Positions 8,917 through 17,139 are shown, counted from the stretch's first letter. The stretch is DNA of 57,566 bases from an uncultured Lentisphaeraceae bacterium (GCA_937892925.1 CALBHX010000021.1:1-57566), one strand, 5' to 3'. Translations and numbers: made by a program. The notes: generated from the sequence alone by a model not told the origin.

Positions 8917-8927
8917 ACTTTAAGTCA
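8917..8927. promoter_or_regulatory. Short palindrome before the DUF3034 gene
   Basis: GACTT-T-AAGTC, an 11-base perfect palindrome about 30 bases upstream of the ATG at 8887. It may be an operator or chance. No clear -35/-10 pair was seen here. Confidence 0.2.
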
Positions 8928-8960
8928 AAAACAAACCCGCCTGCCGCTCGGGCAGACGGG
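8926..8960 (-). terminator. Rho-independent terminator after metY
   Basis: On the minus strand a 10-bp stem (8960-8951 with 8945-8936, one G-T pair) with a five-base loop is followed by a T-rich run (8935-8926). It lies 19 bases past the metY stop. Confidence 0.75.
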
Positions 8961-8978
8961 CCCGGAATGTTCTAGTTC

Positions 8979-10262
8979 TTATGCCAGGGCAAGCGCCTGC
9001 TCCAAATCGGCCAGAATATCATCAATATACTCAATGCCAATGGAAAGACGTATCAATTCAGGCGGCAATCCGCCCGCGATCTGCTCCTCTTCCGTCAATT
9101 GCGAATGCGTGGAAGATGCTGGGTGAATCACTAACGACCGGGCATCGCCCACGTTAGCCAACTGTGTGAAGAGCTTGAGTCCATCGGCCACCTTCACACC
9201 CGCCGCTGCACCACCCTTGATACCGAAGACCACCATCCCGCCCTGACCCTTGGGCAGATATTTCTGCGCCAACGCATAGCTTGGATCATCCGGCAGGCCG
9301 GGATAACGCACCCAAGCCACTTTCGGATGCGCCTTCAAATATTTGGCCACCGCCAGCGCATTTTCACTATGCCGCGCGATCCGGAGCGGGAGCGACTCCA
9401 CCCCCTGAAGGAAGATCCAGTTCGCGTCCGGCGACAACGTCGGCCCCTGGTTGCGCAGCGCCACCGTGCGCAGCCGTGTGATGAATGCCAGCTTCCCGAT
9501 GGCCTCGCCCCACTTGATCCCGTGATAGCCCGTGTCTGGCTCGACGTAAAGCGGGTTTCCCCGCTGCGTCCAGTCAAACTTCCCGGCACCAACCCCCCCC
9601 CCGCCGATACCTGCACCGTGGCCGCCAATCCATTTCGAAAGCGAATGAATCACCACATCCGCCCCCCACTTGATCGGCTGTTCCAGAATCGGCGTTGAAA
9701 ACGTGGCGTCCACCACCAGGGGCAGCCCATGCCGATGGGCTACCTCTGCATACTTCTCAATATCCGCCACCCCAAGAGCCGGGTTACCGATCGTTTCCAC
9801 GTAGATAAAACGCGTCTTTTCATTAATCGCGGCCTCTACCGCCGCGAAGTCATTCAGATGCGTCCACCGCACGTGGATATTGTTCGACTGCGGCAAGATG
9901 GTGTTAAACTGCACGAACGTGCCGCCATACACATTATCCGCCGAAATGAACTCCGAACCCGTCTCCGCGATGTTGGTTACCGAGAAATAGATCGCCGCCG
10001 TTCCGGAAGACAGCGTCAGTGCCGCTGCGCCCCCCTCCAATGCTGCCAGCCGTTTCTCCAGCACATCTTCCGTGGGGTTCATCAACCGCGCATAGATATT
10101 TGCCGCCTTCTTCAAGGCAAAGCGATCCGCCCCATCCTGCGCATTCTTGAAGTTGTAGGCCGTTGTCCGATAAACTGGAACCGCACACGCATCTGTCGCC
10201 GGATCCCCGTTCCATCCTGCATGGACGGCCAATGTTTCTGGATGAACTGTTTTTTCACTCAT
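8979..10262 (-). CDS. metY: O-acetylhomoserine sulfhydrylase
   Basis: 427-aa PLP enzyme of the Cys/Met-metabolism family that makes homocysteine from O-acetylhomoserine and sulfide. PLP-binding Lys210 lies in HSLSKWIGGHG; the other signatures are VETIGNPALGVAD, VVDATFSTP and SSTHSQL. The start MSEKTVHPETLAVHAGW is typical, with an AAAGGAGC ribosome binding site upstream; the frame is open further back only across cysK. Codons for the Gly-rich loop just after Lys210 contain ten consecutive G (plus strand C at 9593-9602), a possible slippage site. It follows cysK by 52 bases, so the two are probably cotranscribed. Confidence 0.92.
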   Translation of the reverse strand: MSEKTVHPETLAVHAGWNGDPATDACAVPVYRTTAYNFKNAQDGADRFALKKAANIYARLMNPTEDVLEKRLAALEGGAAALTLSSGTAAIYFSVTNIAETGSEFISADNVYGGTFVQFNTILPQSNNIHVRWTHLNDFAAVEAAINEKTRFIYVETIGNPALGVADIEKYAEVAHRHGLPLVVDATFSTPILEQPIKWGADVVIHSLSKWIGGHGAGIGGGGVGAGKFDWTQRGNPLYVEPDTGYHGIKWGEAIGKLAFITRLRTVALRNQGPTLSPDANWIFLQGVESLPLRIARHSENALAVAKYLKAHPKVAWVRYPGLPDDPSYALAQKYLPKGQGGMVVFGIKGGAAAGVKVADGLKLFTQLANVGDARSLVIHPASSTHSQLTEEEQIAGGLPPELIRLSIGIEYIDDILADLEQALALA

Positions 10263-10314
10263 GAATAAAGCTCCTTTCTTTCCCTGCTTTTGCGCCAGCC
10301 GCGCATGCTCCAGC

Positions 10315-11235
10315 TCAGTCAAAAAGCCAGGTGGAGAGATAACGCTCACCGGTATCGGGCAAGAGCGCAACAATCGTCTTCCCCGCATACTCCGGCCGCT
10401 TCGCCAGTTCCAGCGCCGCATACAGCGCCGCCCCCGACGAGATGCCCACCAGCAGCCCCTCCTGCGCCGCCACTGCACGCGCCGTCTTACCCGCATTCTC
10501 CGCTGACACCGGAATCACCTCCGTAATCAGCGACGTATCGAGCACTTTCGGCACAAACCCTGCGCCAATCCCCTGAATCTTATGCGGACCGGCCTTACCC
10601 TGCGACAACACCGGGCTCGTATCCGGCTCCACGGCATACAGCGCGATCTCCGGCTTCACCGAACGTAAAAACCGTCCCGTACCCGTCAGCGTGCCGCCCG
10701 TGCCCACGCCCGCCACAAACGCATCTACCTGCCCATCGGTGTCCGCCCAAATCTCAGGCCCCGTTGTCAGCTTGTGGTAAGCCGGGTTCGCCGGATTCTC
10801 AAACTGCTGCAAAATAATGCCGCCGCGCGTCTCAGCAATCTCTTTAGCCTTGGCAATTGCCCCCTTCATTCCTTCCGAGCCCGGCGTCAACACAATCTCC
10901 GCGCCATACGCCGCCGCCAGCTTCCGCCGCTCAATACTCATCGTCTCCGGCATCGTCAGCACCAGATGATATCCCTTCACTGCCGACACCAGCGCCAGCC
11001 CAACCCCCGTGTTGCCACTTGTCGGCTCCACCAGCGTTGCCCCCGGCTTCAGTAACCCGCGCGCCTCAGCATCCTCCACCATCGCCAATGCGATGCGATC
11101 CTTCACGCTCCCGCCCGGATTAAAGAACTCCACCTTCACCAAAACGCGAGCGTCGCTTTTATTGAGCTTCTTCGAAATCTCAACAAGCGGCGTGCCGCCC
11201 ACTTTTTCCAATACCGTCCGAAAAATCTTCGCCAT
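10315..11235 (-). CDS. cysK: Cysteine synthase (O-acetylserine sulfhydrylase)
   Basis: 306-aa PLP enzyme making cysteine from O-acetylserine and sulfide. PLP Lys45 is in NPGGSVKDR; PTSGNTG binds the substrate carboxylate; GTGGTLTGTGRFL grips the PLP phosphate. The tail ends in YLSTWLFD. Start at 11235 (MAKIFRT) has GAAAGGTGG upstream, and a good promoter with a downstream inverted repeat lies just beyond. A gene for an Rrf2-family regulator is directly upstream on the same strand, suggesting local control by cysteine or Fe-S state. metY follows. Confidence 0.95.
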   Translation of the reverse strand: MAKIFRTVLEKVGGTPLVEISKKLNKSDARVLVKVEFFNPGGSVKDRIALAMVEDAEARGLLKPGATLVEPTSGNTGVGLALVSAVKGYHLVLTMPETMSIERRKLAAAYGAEIVLTPGSEGMKGAIAKAKEIAETRGGIILQQFENPANPAYHKLTTGPEIWADTDGQVDAFVAGVGTGGTLTGTGRFLRSVKPEIALYAVEPDTSPVLSQGKAGPHKIQGIGAGFVPKVLDTSLITEVIPVSAENAGKTARAVAAQEGLLVGISSGAALYAALELAKRPEYAGKTIVALLPDTGERYLSTWLFD

Positions 11236-11264
11236 ATGACTACCACCTTTCGTTTCCTGTTTTG

Positions 11265-11279
11265 CTACCTTGTTGGTAG
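11265..11279. promoter_or_regulatory. Inverted repeat downstream of the cysK promoter, candidate operator
   Basis: Perfect 5-bp arms CTACC / GGTAG around TTGTT. It lies between the predicted cysK transcription start (around 11284) and the ATG, where a bound Rrf2-type repressor would block transcription. The link to the neighbouring regulator is inferred from position only. Confidence 0.35.
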
Positions 11280-11290
11280 AAACGGAGCGA

Positions 11291-11320
11291 AGTATAGCAC
11301 AGCGCAAAAAAGAATGTCAA
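11291..11320 (-). promoter_or_regulatory. cysK-metY promoter
   Basis: Minus strand: TTGACA (11320-11315), 18-base spacer, TATACT (11296-11291). Near-consensus sigma70 elements about 56 bases before the cysK ATG. Confidence 0.7.
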
Positions 11321-11350
11321 CTAGTAAAGTAGAGATAATTAAAAAAACTT

Positions 11351-11851
11351 TCAGATGCAGTAATCGTGCGGCCGCTCCCCATTCGCTTCACGCCGCAAAA
11401 TCGCCGCTAGCGTCACCTTCGCCAAGGTGTTTCGAAACGAGGTGTTCACATCTGCCCACACCCCGCGCGCCAGGCAATTCTCCTCCCGCGGGCATTTCGC
11501 CCCCGGCGCCAGACAATCTAGTATCGCCAACGGCCCCTGCATTGTCTCCACAATCTCCAACAGCGTAATATCCTCCGGGCTCTTCGCCAGTCGGAAGCCC
11601 CCCACATTCCCCCGCACACTCCGCAGAATCCCCCGCTGCCGAAGCGGAATCACAATCCGCGATAAAAACTTCTCCGAAAGCCCCTGCGATGCTGCAATCG
11701 CCGCTCCCGTTCGCGGCTCATCCCCCCGTGCATGCGAGGCCACATCCAACAACGCCCGAAGAGCATACCGCGCCTTGGCCGAAATCTTCAGCGCCTTCTG
11801 CGCACACGCCGGCGGCGTCCGCCGGGCACCCAACGTTTTAGCCTGTTTCAT
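11351..11851 (-). CDS. Rrf2-family transcriptional regulator
   Basis: 166-aa winged-helix regulator. The N-terminal HTH text ISAKARYALRALLDVA, then GLSEKFLSRIVIPLRQRGIL and RGNVGGFRLAKSPEDITLLEIV, is typical of the family (IscR, CymR, NsrR). After the HTH there are three spaced cysteines, C-x6-C-x5-C in DCLAPGAKCPREENC, where Fe-S-binding members hold their cluster. Basic N-terminal tail of about 22 residues. Start at 11851 has TAAGGAAAC upstream. Standing immediately before cysK-metY, it probably senses cysteine supply or cluster status; IscR-like and CymR-like roles cannot be separated from sequence alone. Confidence 0.85.
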   Translation of the reverse strand: MKQAKTLGARRTPPACAQKALKISAKARYALRALLDVASHARGDEPRTGAAIAASQGLSEKFLSRIVIPLRQRGILRSVRGNVGGFRLAKSPEDITLLEIVETMQGPLAILDCLAPGAKCPREENCLARGVWADVNTSFRNTLAKVTLAAILRREANGERPHDYCI

Positions 11852-11872
11852 TGTTTCCTTACTCCGCCAGTA

Positions 11873-11881
11873 GTTATACCA
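11873..11881 (-). promoter_or_regulatory. Extended -10 promoter of the Rrf2 gene
   Basis: TGGTATAAC on the minus strand, an extended -10 element about 21 bases before the ATG at 11851. No convincing -35 was seen. Confidence 0.35.
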
Positions 11882-11929
11882 CAAACGTCTGCCGCCCGCC
11901 ACCCTTCACCTCCCCCGCCTCAAGTTCAA

Positions 11930-11974
11930 GGCCTGCCCGCCCCGACTTTGAGGCAGACTCGGGGTGGGCAGGCC
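11930..11974. repeat. Long GC-rich hairpin
   Basis: Eighteen-base arms at 11930-11947 and 11957-11974 pair with two imperfections around a nine-base loop. It lies between the Rrf2 promoter and dispersed repeat A, is not followed by a T-run on either strand, and so does not look like a standard terminator. Its GGCCTGCCC core resembles hairpins near 37165-37195 and 8936-8960. Confidence 0.5.
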
Positions 11975-11981
11975 GCAAAGC

Positions 11982-12180
11982 CAATCCCCTTGCAAACCGC
12001 CCGTATCTGTTATCAAGCGCTTTGAGAATAACCTCTCAAAAAAAACTCAATCACTTCTCACCTTCATTGCCAACGCCCCCTTTCCCCAACCATCCATCCC
12101 GTCCAAATCCCTTCAAACCCCTGCTATTCCAGCCTTTTCCATCCGACCCCCATTTTCTCCCCTTGTGCGTTAAATCACAG
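11982..12180 (-). repeat. Dispersed noncoding repeat, copy A
   Basis: About 200 bases that align with 37405-37606 with scattered mismatches and short gaps. Shared blocks (plus strand) include CAATCCCCTTGCAA, TGTTATCA, CCATCCCGTCCAAA and AAATCAC. Both copies contain a TTGAG / CTCAA hairpin with an eight-base loop (here 12022-12039). There is no convincing shared open frame. Both copies lie in gene-free DNA. Possible identities: an untranslated RNA, a decayed miniature transposon, or a protein-binding array. Confidence 0.6.
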
Positions 12181-12466
12181 GCATGAACAGCCCCCTCATT
12201 CACAGAACCTCGCGCCGAACTTAAACAGCCACCCCATTCCAACCCTCCACAACAAGCCCCCTGTCCGCTTGAATGCCTCTATCCGCAAGGCCGCAGGCGA
12301 ATAGCCGTCTCCAACCCCAAAGGCTGCTTAGCCGTTCGCCTCGTTGACATCCGCCGCGATACGAAATCATGCAATCACACCGAGGCACTCAACCTTGCAG
12401 AGGCAAAACCTTTTATTCCCCTTCTCACTACGCCATTCGCTTCCATCCTTTTCCGTACAACTAGGC

Positions 12467-12497
12467 TTGTATTGTTACCCCCCCCCCGTTGTATAAT
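12467..12497 (+). promoter_or_regulatory. Promoter with a ten-C tract in its spacer
   Basis: A consensus -10 TATAAT (12492-12497) is preceded by ten C residues (12478-12487) and candidate -35 hexamers TTGTAT (12467-12472, 19-base spacer) or TTGTTA (12472-12477, 14-base spacer). Homopolymer tracts between -35 and -10 are a known phase-variation design. It drives the lipoprotein gene at 12630 with a long leader of roughly 125 bases. Confidence 0.5.
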
Positions 12498-12629
12498 ACT
12501 CTTCAACTTCCGTCTGTTATGCAAGCGGTCAGATGTGTGGAAAAGCGCAGGTCTCGCCCCTCCGCGACATCGTTGGAAAGCCTCAATGGTTCTGCTTGCA
12601 TCGCACCGGCAACTAAAGGAGAGAAAGTA

Positions 12630-13100
12630 ATGAAAAAACTCATGATCACCACCGCGCTGGCCCTCCTGGCCTGCGGATGCATCACAGTCAATAAAAACGA
12701 TGGCGGCAATTCCTGCGTGAAACCCGGCATCGTCAAAGACCGCATTCACCTGAAGTATGACGTAAGCAATACGCGCGTACAAGGTTCCGATCAGCTCAAC
12801 TGCCTCTTCGGATGGATTTGCTGGGGCTCAACCGCCCACATCGCCGATCAGGGCGAATTCGGTTTCGGCGCAGCCAACAAAGCCAAAAACGGCGCGTATG
12901 CAAACGCCTGTGATGCCGCTAAATGCGACTCTCTTGTAGGCGCCCGCTACACCATCACCACCGAAGACTATTTTGTCTTCAAAAAGGTGAAAGCCGAAGT
13001 CTCCGGCCTCCCGGCCAAAATCGTCTCGGCTGAAATCATCGATGGCGTCAAGCATCCTGCTCCGTGCGAAAAAACCCTCGTGCCCGGCTTCTCTCTTTAA
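12630..13100 (+). CDS. Small cysteine-rich lipoprotein of unknown function
   Basis: 156 aa. Signal peptide MKKLMITTALALLAC with a lipobox LLAC (cleavage before Cys15), so it should be lipid-anchored in an envelope membrane. The mature part has seven or more Cys, a hydrophobic LNCLFGWICWGS segment and a repeat-like AANKAKNGAYANACDAAKCD stretch, then a beta-rich end. The arrangement recalls TRL-like small lipoproteins, but I cannot confirm the family. Start at 12630 has AAAGGAGAG upstream; an earlier in-frame start at 12489 would fall inside the promoter and is unlikely. A strong terminator follows. Confidence 0.75.
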   Translation: MKKLMITTALALLACGCITVNKNDGGNSCVKPGIVKDRIHLKYDVSNTRVQGSDQLNCLFGWICWGSTAHIADQGEFGFGAANKAKNGAYANACDAAKCDSLVGARYTITTEDYFVFKKVKAEVSGLPAKIVSAEIIDGVKHPAPCEKTLVPGFSL

Positions 13101-13139
13101 GAGACCACCTAGAGCAGATTTCACATTGAACGAAAAAAA

Positions 13140-13171
13140 GGGGGAGGCGCGATCGCGCCTCCCCTTTTTTC
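13140..13171. terminator. Terminator after the lipoprotein gene
   Basis: A perfect 24-base palindrome (13141-13164, GGGGAGGCGCGA and its complement) followed by T7 on the plus strand and preceded by an A-run, so it could also stop leftward transcripts. Confidence 0.9.
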
Positions 13172-13389
13172 TTCAGTTTAACATCTATCCCGTCTAGCCA
13201 ATCCATATTCCCACCTGGCACAACCCCGAAGATTTCACAGCCTCCGCTTCAGATTCACGGATCCGGAACCATTCGCGCATAAACACCATCTAACCGCGTC
13301 ACGCCTTCAGCCTTCACCACGGGCACCGATAAAACAATGGCGGTCTGTCGGGCTGCACACGTCAAAACCCGGCAAACCGCCCCTTTTGA

Positions 13390-15252
13390 TTACAGATCGT
13401 CCAACCCCTCCAGCTCCACCGTCTCTTCGGCCTTGGAGTCGATCTTCAACTCCGCTTCCGCCTCAATCTTCATCAAGGCGCCCTTTGCCAGCGGGCTGTT
13501 CCGATAGTAAACCATCAGCTGAAGCGCCGTAAAGCAGTTCGCCGCCACCGGCGCACCCTTCGCTTGATGCCACTCATACGTGGCCGCATCCACATTGATC
13601 AAATCCTCCACAGGGATCCCATTCCGGCGGCCATCCCGCGTACCGGGCGATTGCATCAGGCGCACCTTATCTTCAATCGCCGGTCCACCCTTAAATGACT
13701 GCTTGGTATTCTTCCGCCCCCAATACGTAATGTATTGCGGCTTCCCGTTCTGATCTACATACCCGGATTGCTCGGCAGGAACGGTAATGGCCGCCGCCTG
13801 ATACAGCCGCTTCTGCCCCTCATTCCAGCGCATCCACGCGGAGTTCTTATCGCCCAGATTAAACCGCACTTGCGAAAGATAGTAGCAATAATACTGCGGC
13901 GAGGCTCCGACCATAGGAATGGCTCCGCTGGTAGCCGCCTTGAAGTTCGGCTTAAACGAAGGCTCCCAGGTATTCATATAGGCCACCGACTTCTTGCACA
14001 TCTCCGTATCGGCTTCATCCAGCATCTGAAGAATTAACGCGCAGGCAGACGTCAAACCGAATGAACGGTTCTTCTGCGTATTCAGATAACCAAACGAACC
14101 ATTTGGATTGGCAACGGTCTTAATGCCGCGGGCAGCTTTTTTCAATGCCGGCACCACGCGATCCCTGCCGTTTGCATCTTTCAAATGAATTCCGGCGAGC
14201 TTGGCCGCCTTCAGTGCCTGTACGGCCCAGGAAGTATAGGAAGAGTCCGTAATAGGGTTTTGGGCATACAGATTGTAATACCAGCCGCCGCTGGCATTCT
14301 GCCCATCCACCACATGCGGAAGCGCCCGCTCTACGGCCTCTTTAACTTCCGGAATACGCGTCATGGCAGACGCTTCAGAAAGCGCATAAATGGCCACCAG
14401 ATGCGCGTAATTATGAGCATCGCGGCAACGGAAATAACCGACCTTGTCCTTCCGCTTGGATTCCGGATCGTTCGCATTCTCCGCGCCGCCCCCGGAGCAT
14501 TCCTTCTGCTCCTTGATCTGGTCGGCCAGCAGCCCTCGAATCGCCTTCTCCACCGTATCGCCAAACTCCGCGCTCTGCCCGGGAATATCGCCATGCGCAA
14601 GAAAACACAGCAGCGCCAAAGCCGTATCGCCCGTGTCGTTGTTCCACATGCCGTTTTTCCCCTGACGAAGCTTCAGCCAACGAAGGAACCCATAGACCAA
14701 CCGCTCCGTTCCGCGAGCACCGTAACTGCCCAACTTGGCGCCACGAAGTCCGGGATTACGCGAGCCCATGACGTTTTTCATCACCACCGGAGACGGCGTC
14801 ATGGCCACTGCATCCACCGGCGATGGCTGCGGCGACTGCTCCGCAGACGTTGTTGGCGGCGCATCAATATCCACCACCACATCCGTCGTATCCATCGGCT
14901 CATCCAACTCCGGCGGCTGTTCCGGCGGCGGCTCCGGCTCTTTTGTCAGCTCTTCCGCCTGCGTAGGCTCAATCACCTGTGTTTCGACCGCCGGCGGTTT
15001 TTCATCCACCGTAATCCGAATGGTACACATCACCACAAACGCTGTAACAATGAGCAACACCGCCGCAATCGGGGCTCCCAGGCGCTGGAGCTCGATCATC
15101 GCCTTTTTGTATTCAACGGAATCTTTTGGCTTTGCAAACCCCCGGAACATATCGCCAATACGCTGAACGTAAGAACGCTCCTCCTCGTCGAAAAGCTTGA
15201 GCAGTTCGTCCTTGGAGAGGTCTTCCTGCGGAGGCATCTGATCTTCACTCAT
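13390..15252 (-). CDS. TonB-like membrane anchor with a terpene-cyclase-like alpha/alpha toroid
   Basis: 620 aa. Order: acidic and charged cytoplasmic part (1-55), one membrane helix (about 58-80, GAPIAAVLLIVTAFVVMCTI), a Pro/Glu-rich periplasmic linker like that of TonB (84-150, with EPEPPPEQPPELDEP), then a prenyltransferase/squalene-oxidase-type repeat domain (about 180-450, units such as WLKLRQGKNGMW, DGQNASGGWYY and NPNGSFGYL), and an acidic tail. No TonB C-terminal domain is seen. Catalytic DxDD-type acids of true cyclases are not evident, so a binding or scaffold role is more likely. It ends an operon with ExbB and two ExbD, the motor that normally drives TonB or TolA. Start has GAAAGGAGC upstream. 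Confidence 0.8.
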   Translation of the reverse strand: MSEDQMPPQEDLSKDELLKLFDEEERSYVQRIGDMFRGFAKPKDSVEYKKAMIELQRLGAPIAAVLLIVTAFVVMCTIRITVDEKPPAVETQVIEPTQAEELTKEPEPPPEQPPELDEPMDTTDVVVDIDAPPTTSAEQSPQPSPVDAVAMTPSPVVMKNVMGSRNPGLRGAKLGSYGARGTERLVYGFLRWLKLRQGKNGMWNNDTGDTALALLCFLAHGDIPGQSAEFGDTVEKAIRGLLADQIKEQKECSGGGAENANDPESKRKDKVGYFRCRDAHNYAHLVAIYALSEASAMTRIPEVKEAVERALPHVVDGQNASGGWYYNLYAQNPITDSSYTSWAVQALKAAKLAGIHLKDANGRDRVVPALKKAARGIKTVANPNGSFGYLNTQKNRSFGLTSACALILQMLDEADTEMCKKSVAYMNTWEPSFKPNFKAATSGAIPMVGASPQYYCYYLSQVRFNLGDKNSAWMRWNEGQKRLYQAAAITVPAEQSGYVDQNGKPQYITYWGRKNTKQSFKGGPAIEDKVRLMQSPGTRDGRRNGIPVEDLINVDAATYEWHQAKGAPVAANCFTALQLMVYYRNSPLAKGALMKIEAEAELKIDSKAEETVELEGLDDL

Positions 15253-15279
15253 GAATGAGCTCCTTTCCCTCGCTCCCCA

Positions 15280-15702
15280 TTAGAGGCTGAAAATAGCCAG
15301 ATTGGTCATACCATGCTTGTTACACAGATCCAACGCCTTAATCAACAGAGAGTGCGGCGAATCTTTGGTGCAGCGCAAAAGAACCGTAGAGCCCTTGTTG
15401 TTGCGTGCAGCCCGGCGAATTTCTGTATCCAGCTGATTGTAGCGGACAGGCATCTTATTGAAGAGAAACCCTTCCCCAGGCTGTGTTTTCGGGTTGTATA
15501 TATCGATGGTTACCATCTCGATATTTTCTTCCGGCTTAGCCTTGGAATCAGGCGCCGGAGCCATCGCATCCAGATGCGAAAGAATATCTTCCTGCTTCAG
15601 CGTAACCACGAAAAAGATAATCAACTGGAAAACAACATCGATCATCGGCGTCATATCCAGCGCAGCGCCATCGCCCGTTGAAACTTTTTTGCCTTTGGCC
15701 AT
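15280..15702 (-). CDS. ExbD/TolR-type proton channel subunit (second copy)
   Basis: 140 aa with one membrane helix (about 21-38). The channel motif LDMTPMIDVVFQLIIFFVV carries Asp22, the residue that ExbD/TolR uses for proton passage. The periplasmic part ends HGMTNLAIFSL, as in the family. Start chosen at 15702 (MAKGKKVS), where AGAAGA precedes the ATG and the gene sits just after the other exbD; the longer in-frame start would overlap it. The helix is nearly identical to that of the neighbour, but the periplasmic parts differ, so the two probably form a heteromeric pair. Confidence 0.9.
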   Translation of the reverse strand: MAKGKKVSTGDGAALDMTPMIDVVFQLIIFFVVTLKQEDILSHLDAMAPAPDSKAKPEENIEMVTIDIYNPKTQPGEGFLFNKMPVRYNQLDTEIRRAARNNKGSTVLLRCTKDSPHSLLIKALDLCNKHGMTNLAIFSL

Positions 15703-15715
15703 AGGTCTTCTCCGG

Positions 15716-16210
15716 TTACTTCTTGGCGTTTGCGGAATCCCCGGGCTGAACCATCGCGAGGAACGAAACACGCCAAACGCCGGCTTCATTGCACGCGTTC
15801 ATCACCGCCCGAACGTCTTCGTGCGGGGTATCCTTGTCCGCCCGGATCAACAACGGGAAGTTCTGCCCGCGTTTGGCTACCGTATTGCGCAGCACCGTCC
15901 GCAATTGATCCAACGAAAGCACGCCGCCATTGATTGAAATAATACGCCCCGTTGGCTTCTTGGCCGCCCGTAAAAAGTCGGTCGGTTTCCAATAGTGGCG
16001 AACTTCCACCGTCAGCGGCGGAATCTTGTATTCGTCAGCCTTCAGCTGCGGGCCGTTCTTCCCATATTCCAACACAATGTCGGGATTAACGGTATCAGCC
16101 GTTTTCAACGTGACGACAAAGAAGATGATCAACTGGAAGACGACGTCAATCATCGGCGTCATATCCAACGCGGCGCCGTCATCTTTCCTTTTTTGTCTCT
16201 TTTTGGCCAT
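15716..16210 (-). CDS. ExbD/TolR-type proton channel subunit (first copy)
   Basis: 164 aa: basic N-terminus (MAKKRQKRKDD), a membrane helix with the same LDMTPMIDVVFQ motif and Asp22, then a periplasmic domain with LRADKDTPHEDVRAVMNACNEA-like spacing, of which RADKDTPHEDV is the conserved family core. It follows exbB by about 90 bases and precedes the second exbD by 13. Two ExbD proteins beside one ExbB are known in Bacteroidetes and PVC bacteria. Confidence 0.9.
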   Translation of the reverse strand: MAKKRQKRKDDGAALDMTPMIDVVFQLIIFFVVTLKTADTVNPDIVLEYGKNGPQLKADEYKIPPLTVEVRHYWKPTDFLRAAKKPTGRIISINGGVLSLDQLRTVLRNTVAKRGQNFPLLIRADKDTPHEDVRAVMNACNEAGVWRVSFLAMVQPGDSANAKK

Positions 16211-16299
16211 GTGTGCGTCTCCAATCAGGATGCAGAAGCCTCATTTCCCGAGGCGTATGGCTCCGTTTAAGGGAGCCATATCCCCGAAAAGCCCTGTCA

Positions 16300-17082
16300 T
16301 CACTCCTGGACGACTTCAACATTACGCAGGTTCTTGATCAAATCAGAAGTAACCACCTGCATCCGAAGCACCAGACGATTCGCGTTATTCCGAAGCGCAT
16401 AGAAGAACGTAATCGACGGGATTGCAATGCAAAGGCCGCCGGCCGTAGTGTAAAGCGCCTGCGAGATCGTGAGCGACAAGGAAGAAATCTCAACGCCCGT
16501 AATAGCAATCGTAGCGAAGGTCAGAATCATACCCTGCACCGTCCCGAGCAGCCCCAGCATTGGAGCCAACGACGAACAGATGGAAATCCAGTTCAGCCGC
16601 TGCATCATGTGCTCAATCTCCAGATCGCCGGCTGCACTGATAGCCTCATCAATCACATCAAACCCTTCTTCCACGTGGGCAAAACCGGCCTTCAGAATCT
16701 TTGCCATAGAGGAAGGGTCATTGTCGCAAATCTCAATGGCCTTCATGACATCCCCCTGATCCATTGATTCCTTAACTTGGTCAATCAGAGCCTGCGGCAT
16801 GATCTTCTTCGGACGGACAAGAATATACCCGTCAATAATGAAGTACGCCGCAAATCCGCCGGACGCGAACAGCGCAAACCACAAGATCACACCCACGAAG
16901 CCGCTGCCAAAAACGACATCAAAGAACGAGGTCTCTTTTGGCTTGGTAGATTCTGCCGCCTTACCGTCTTGCGTTACAATCTCTCCAGACGCTGCAGCAT
17001 CCTGCGCATAGGCAGATCCCGCAACCGTCACCGCACCAAACATCAAGGCGGAAACCGCCAACGCCATCATCACTTTCTTCAT
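16300..17082 (-). CDS. ExbB/TolQ/MotA-type proton channel protein
   Basis: 260 aa. A cleavable signal peptide (to about 27, AGSAYAQ) and a short acidic spacer are followed by the three membrane helices of the family: one near 55-80 (GFVGVILWFALFASGGFAAY) and two in the C-terminal half (about 160-225). The family core APMLGLLGTVQGMI and the polar ALYTTAGGLCIAIP helix line the proton path. Start at 17082 (MKKVMM) has AAGGA nine bases upstream; the ATG three codons earlier does not. It powers the operon's Ton-like complex together with the two ExbD. Confidence 0.9.
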   Translation of the reverse strand: MKKVMMALAVSALMFGAVTVAGSAYAQDAAASGEIVTQDGKAAESTKPKETSFFDVVFGSGFVGVILWFALFASGGFAAYFIIDGYILVRPKKIMPQALIDQVKESMDQGDVMKAIEICDNDPSSMAKILKAGFAHVEEGFDVIDEAISAAGDLEIEHMMQRLNWISICSSLAPMLGLLGTVQGMILTFATIAITGVEISSLSLTISQALYTTAGGLCIAIPSITFFYALRNNANRLVLRMQVVTSDLIKNLRNVEVVQE

Positions 17083-17139
17083 GGTTTGCATCCTTGTCTA
17101 ATTGAAGTTGTTTTACCGGTTGATCAGCCTTCAGTCAAA

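Noticed and set aside
12489..12629. Upstream in-frame extension of the lipoprotein gene
   Set aside because: It would start within the promoter and would put 47 residues ahead of a perfect lipoprotein signal peptide.
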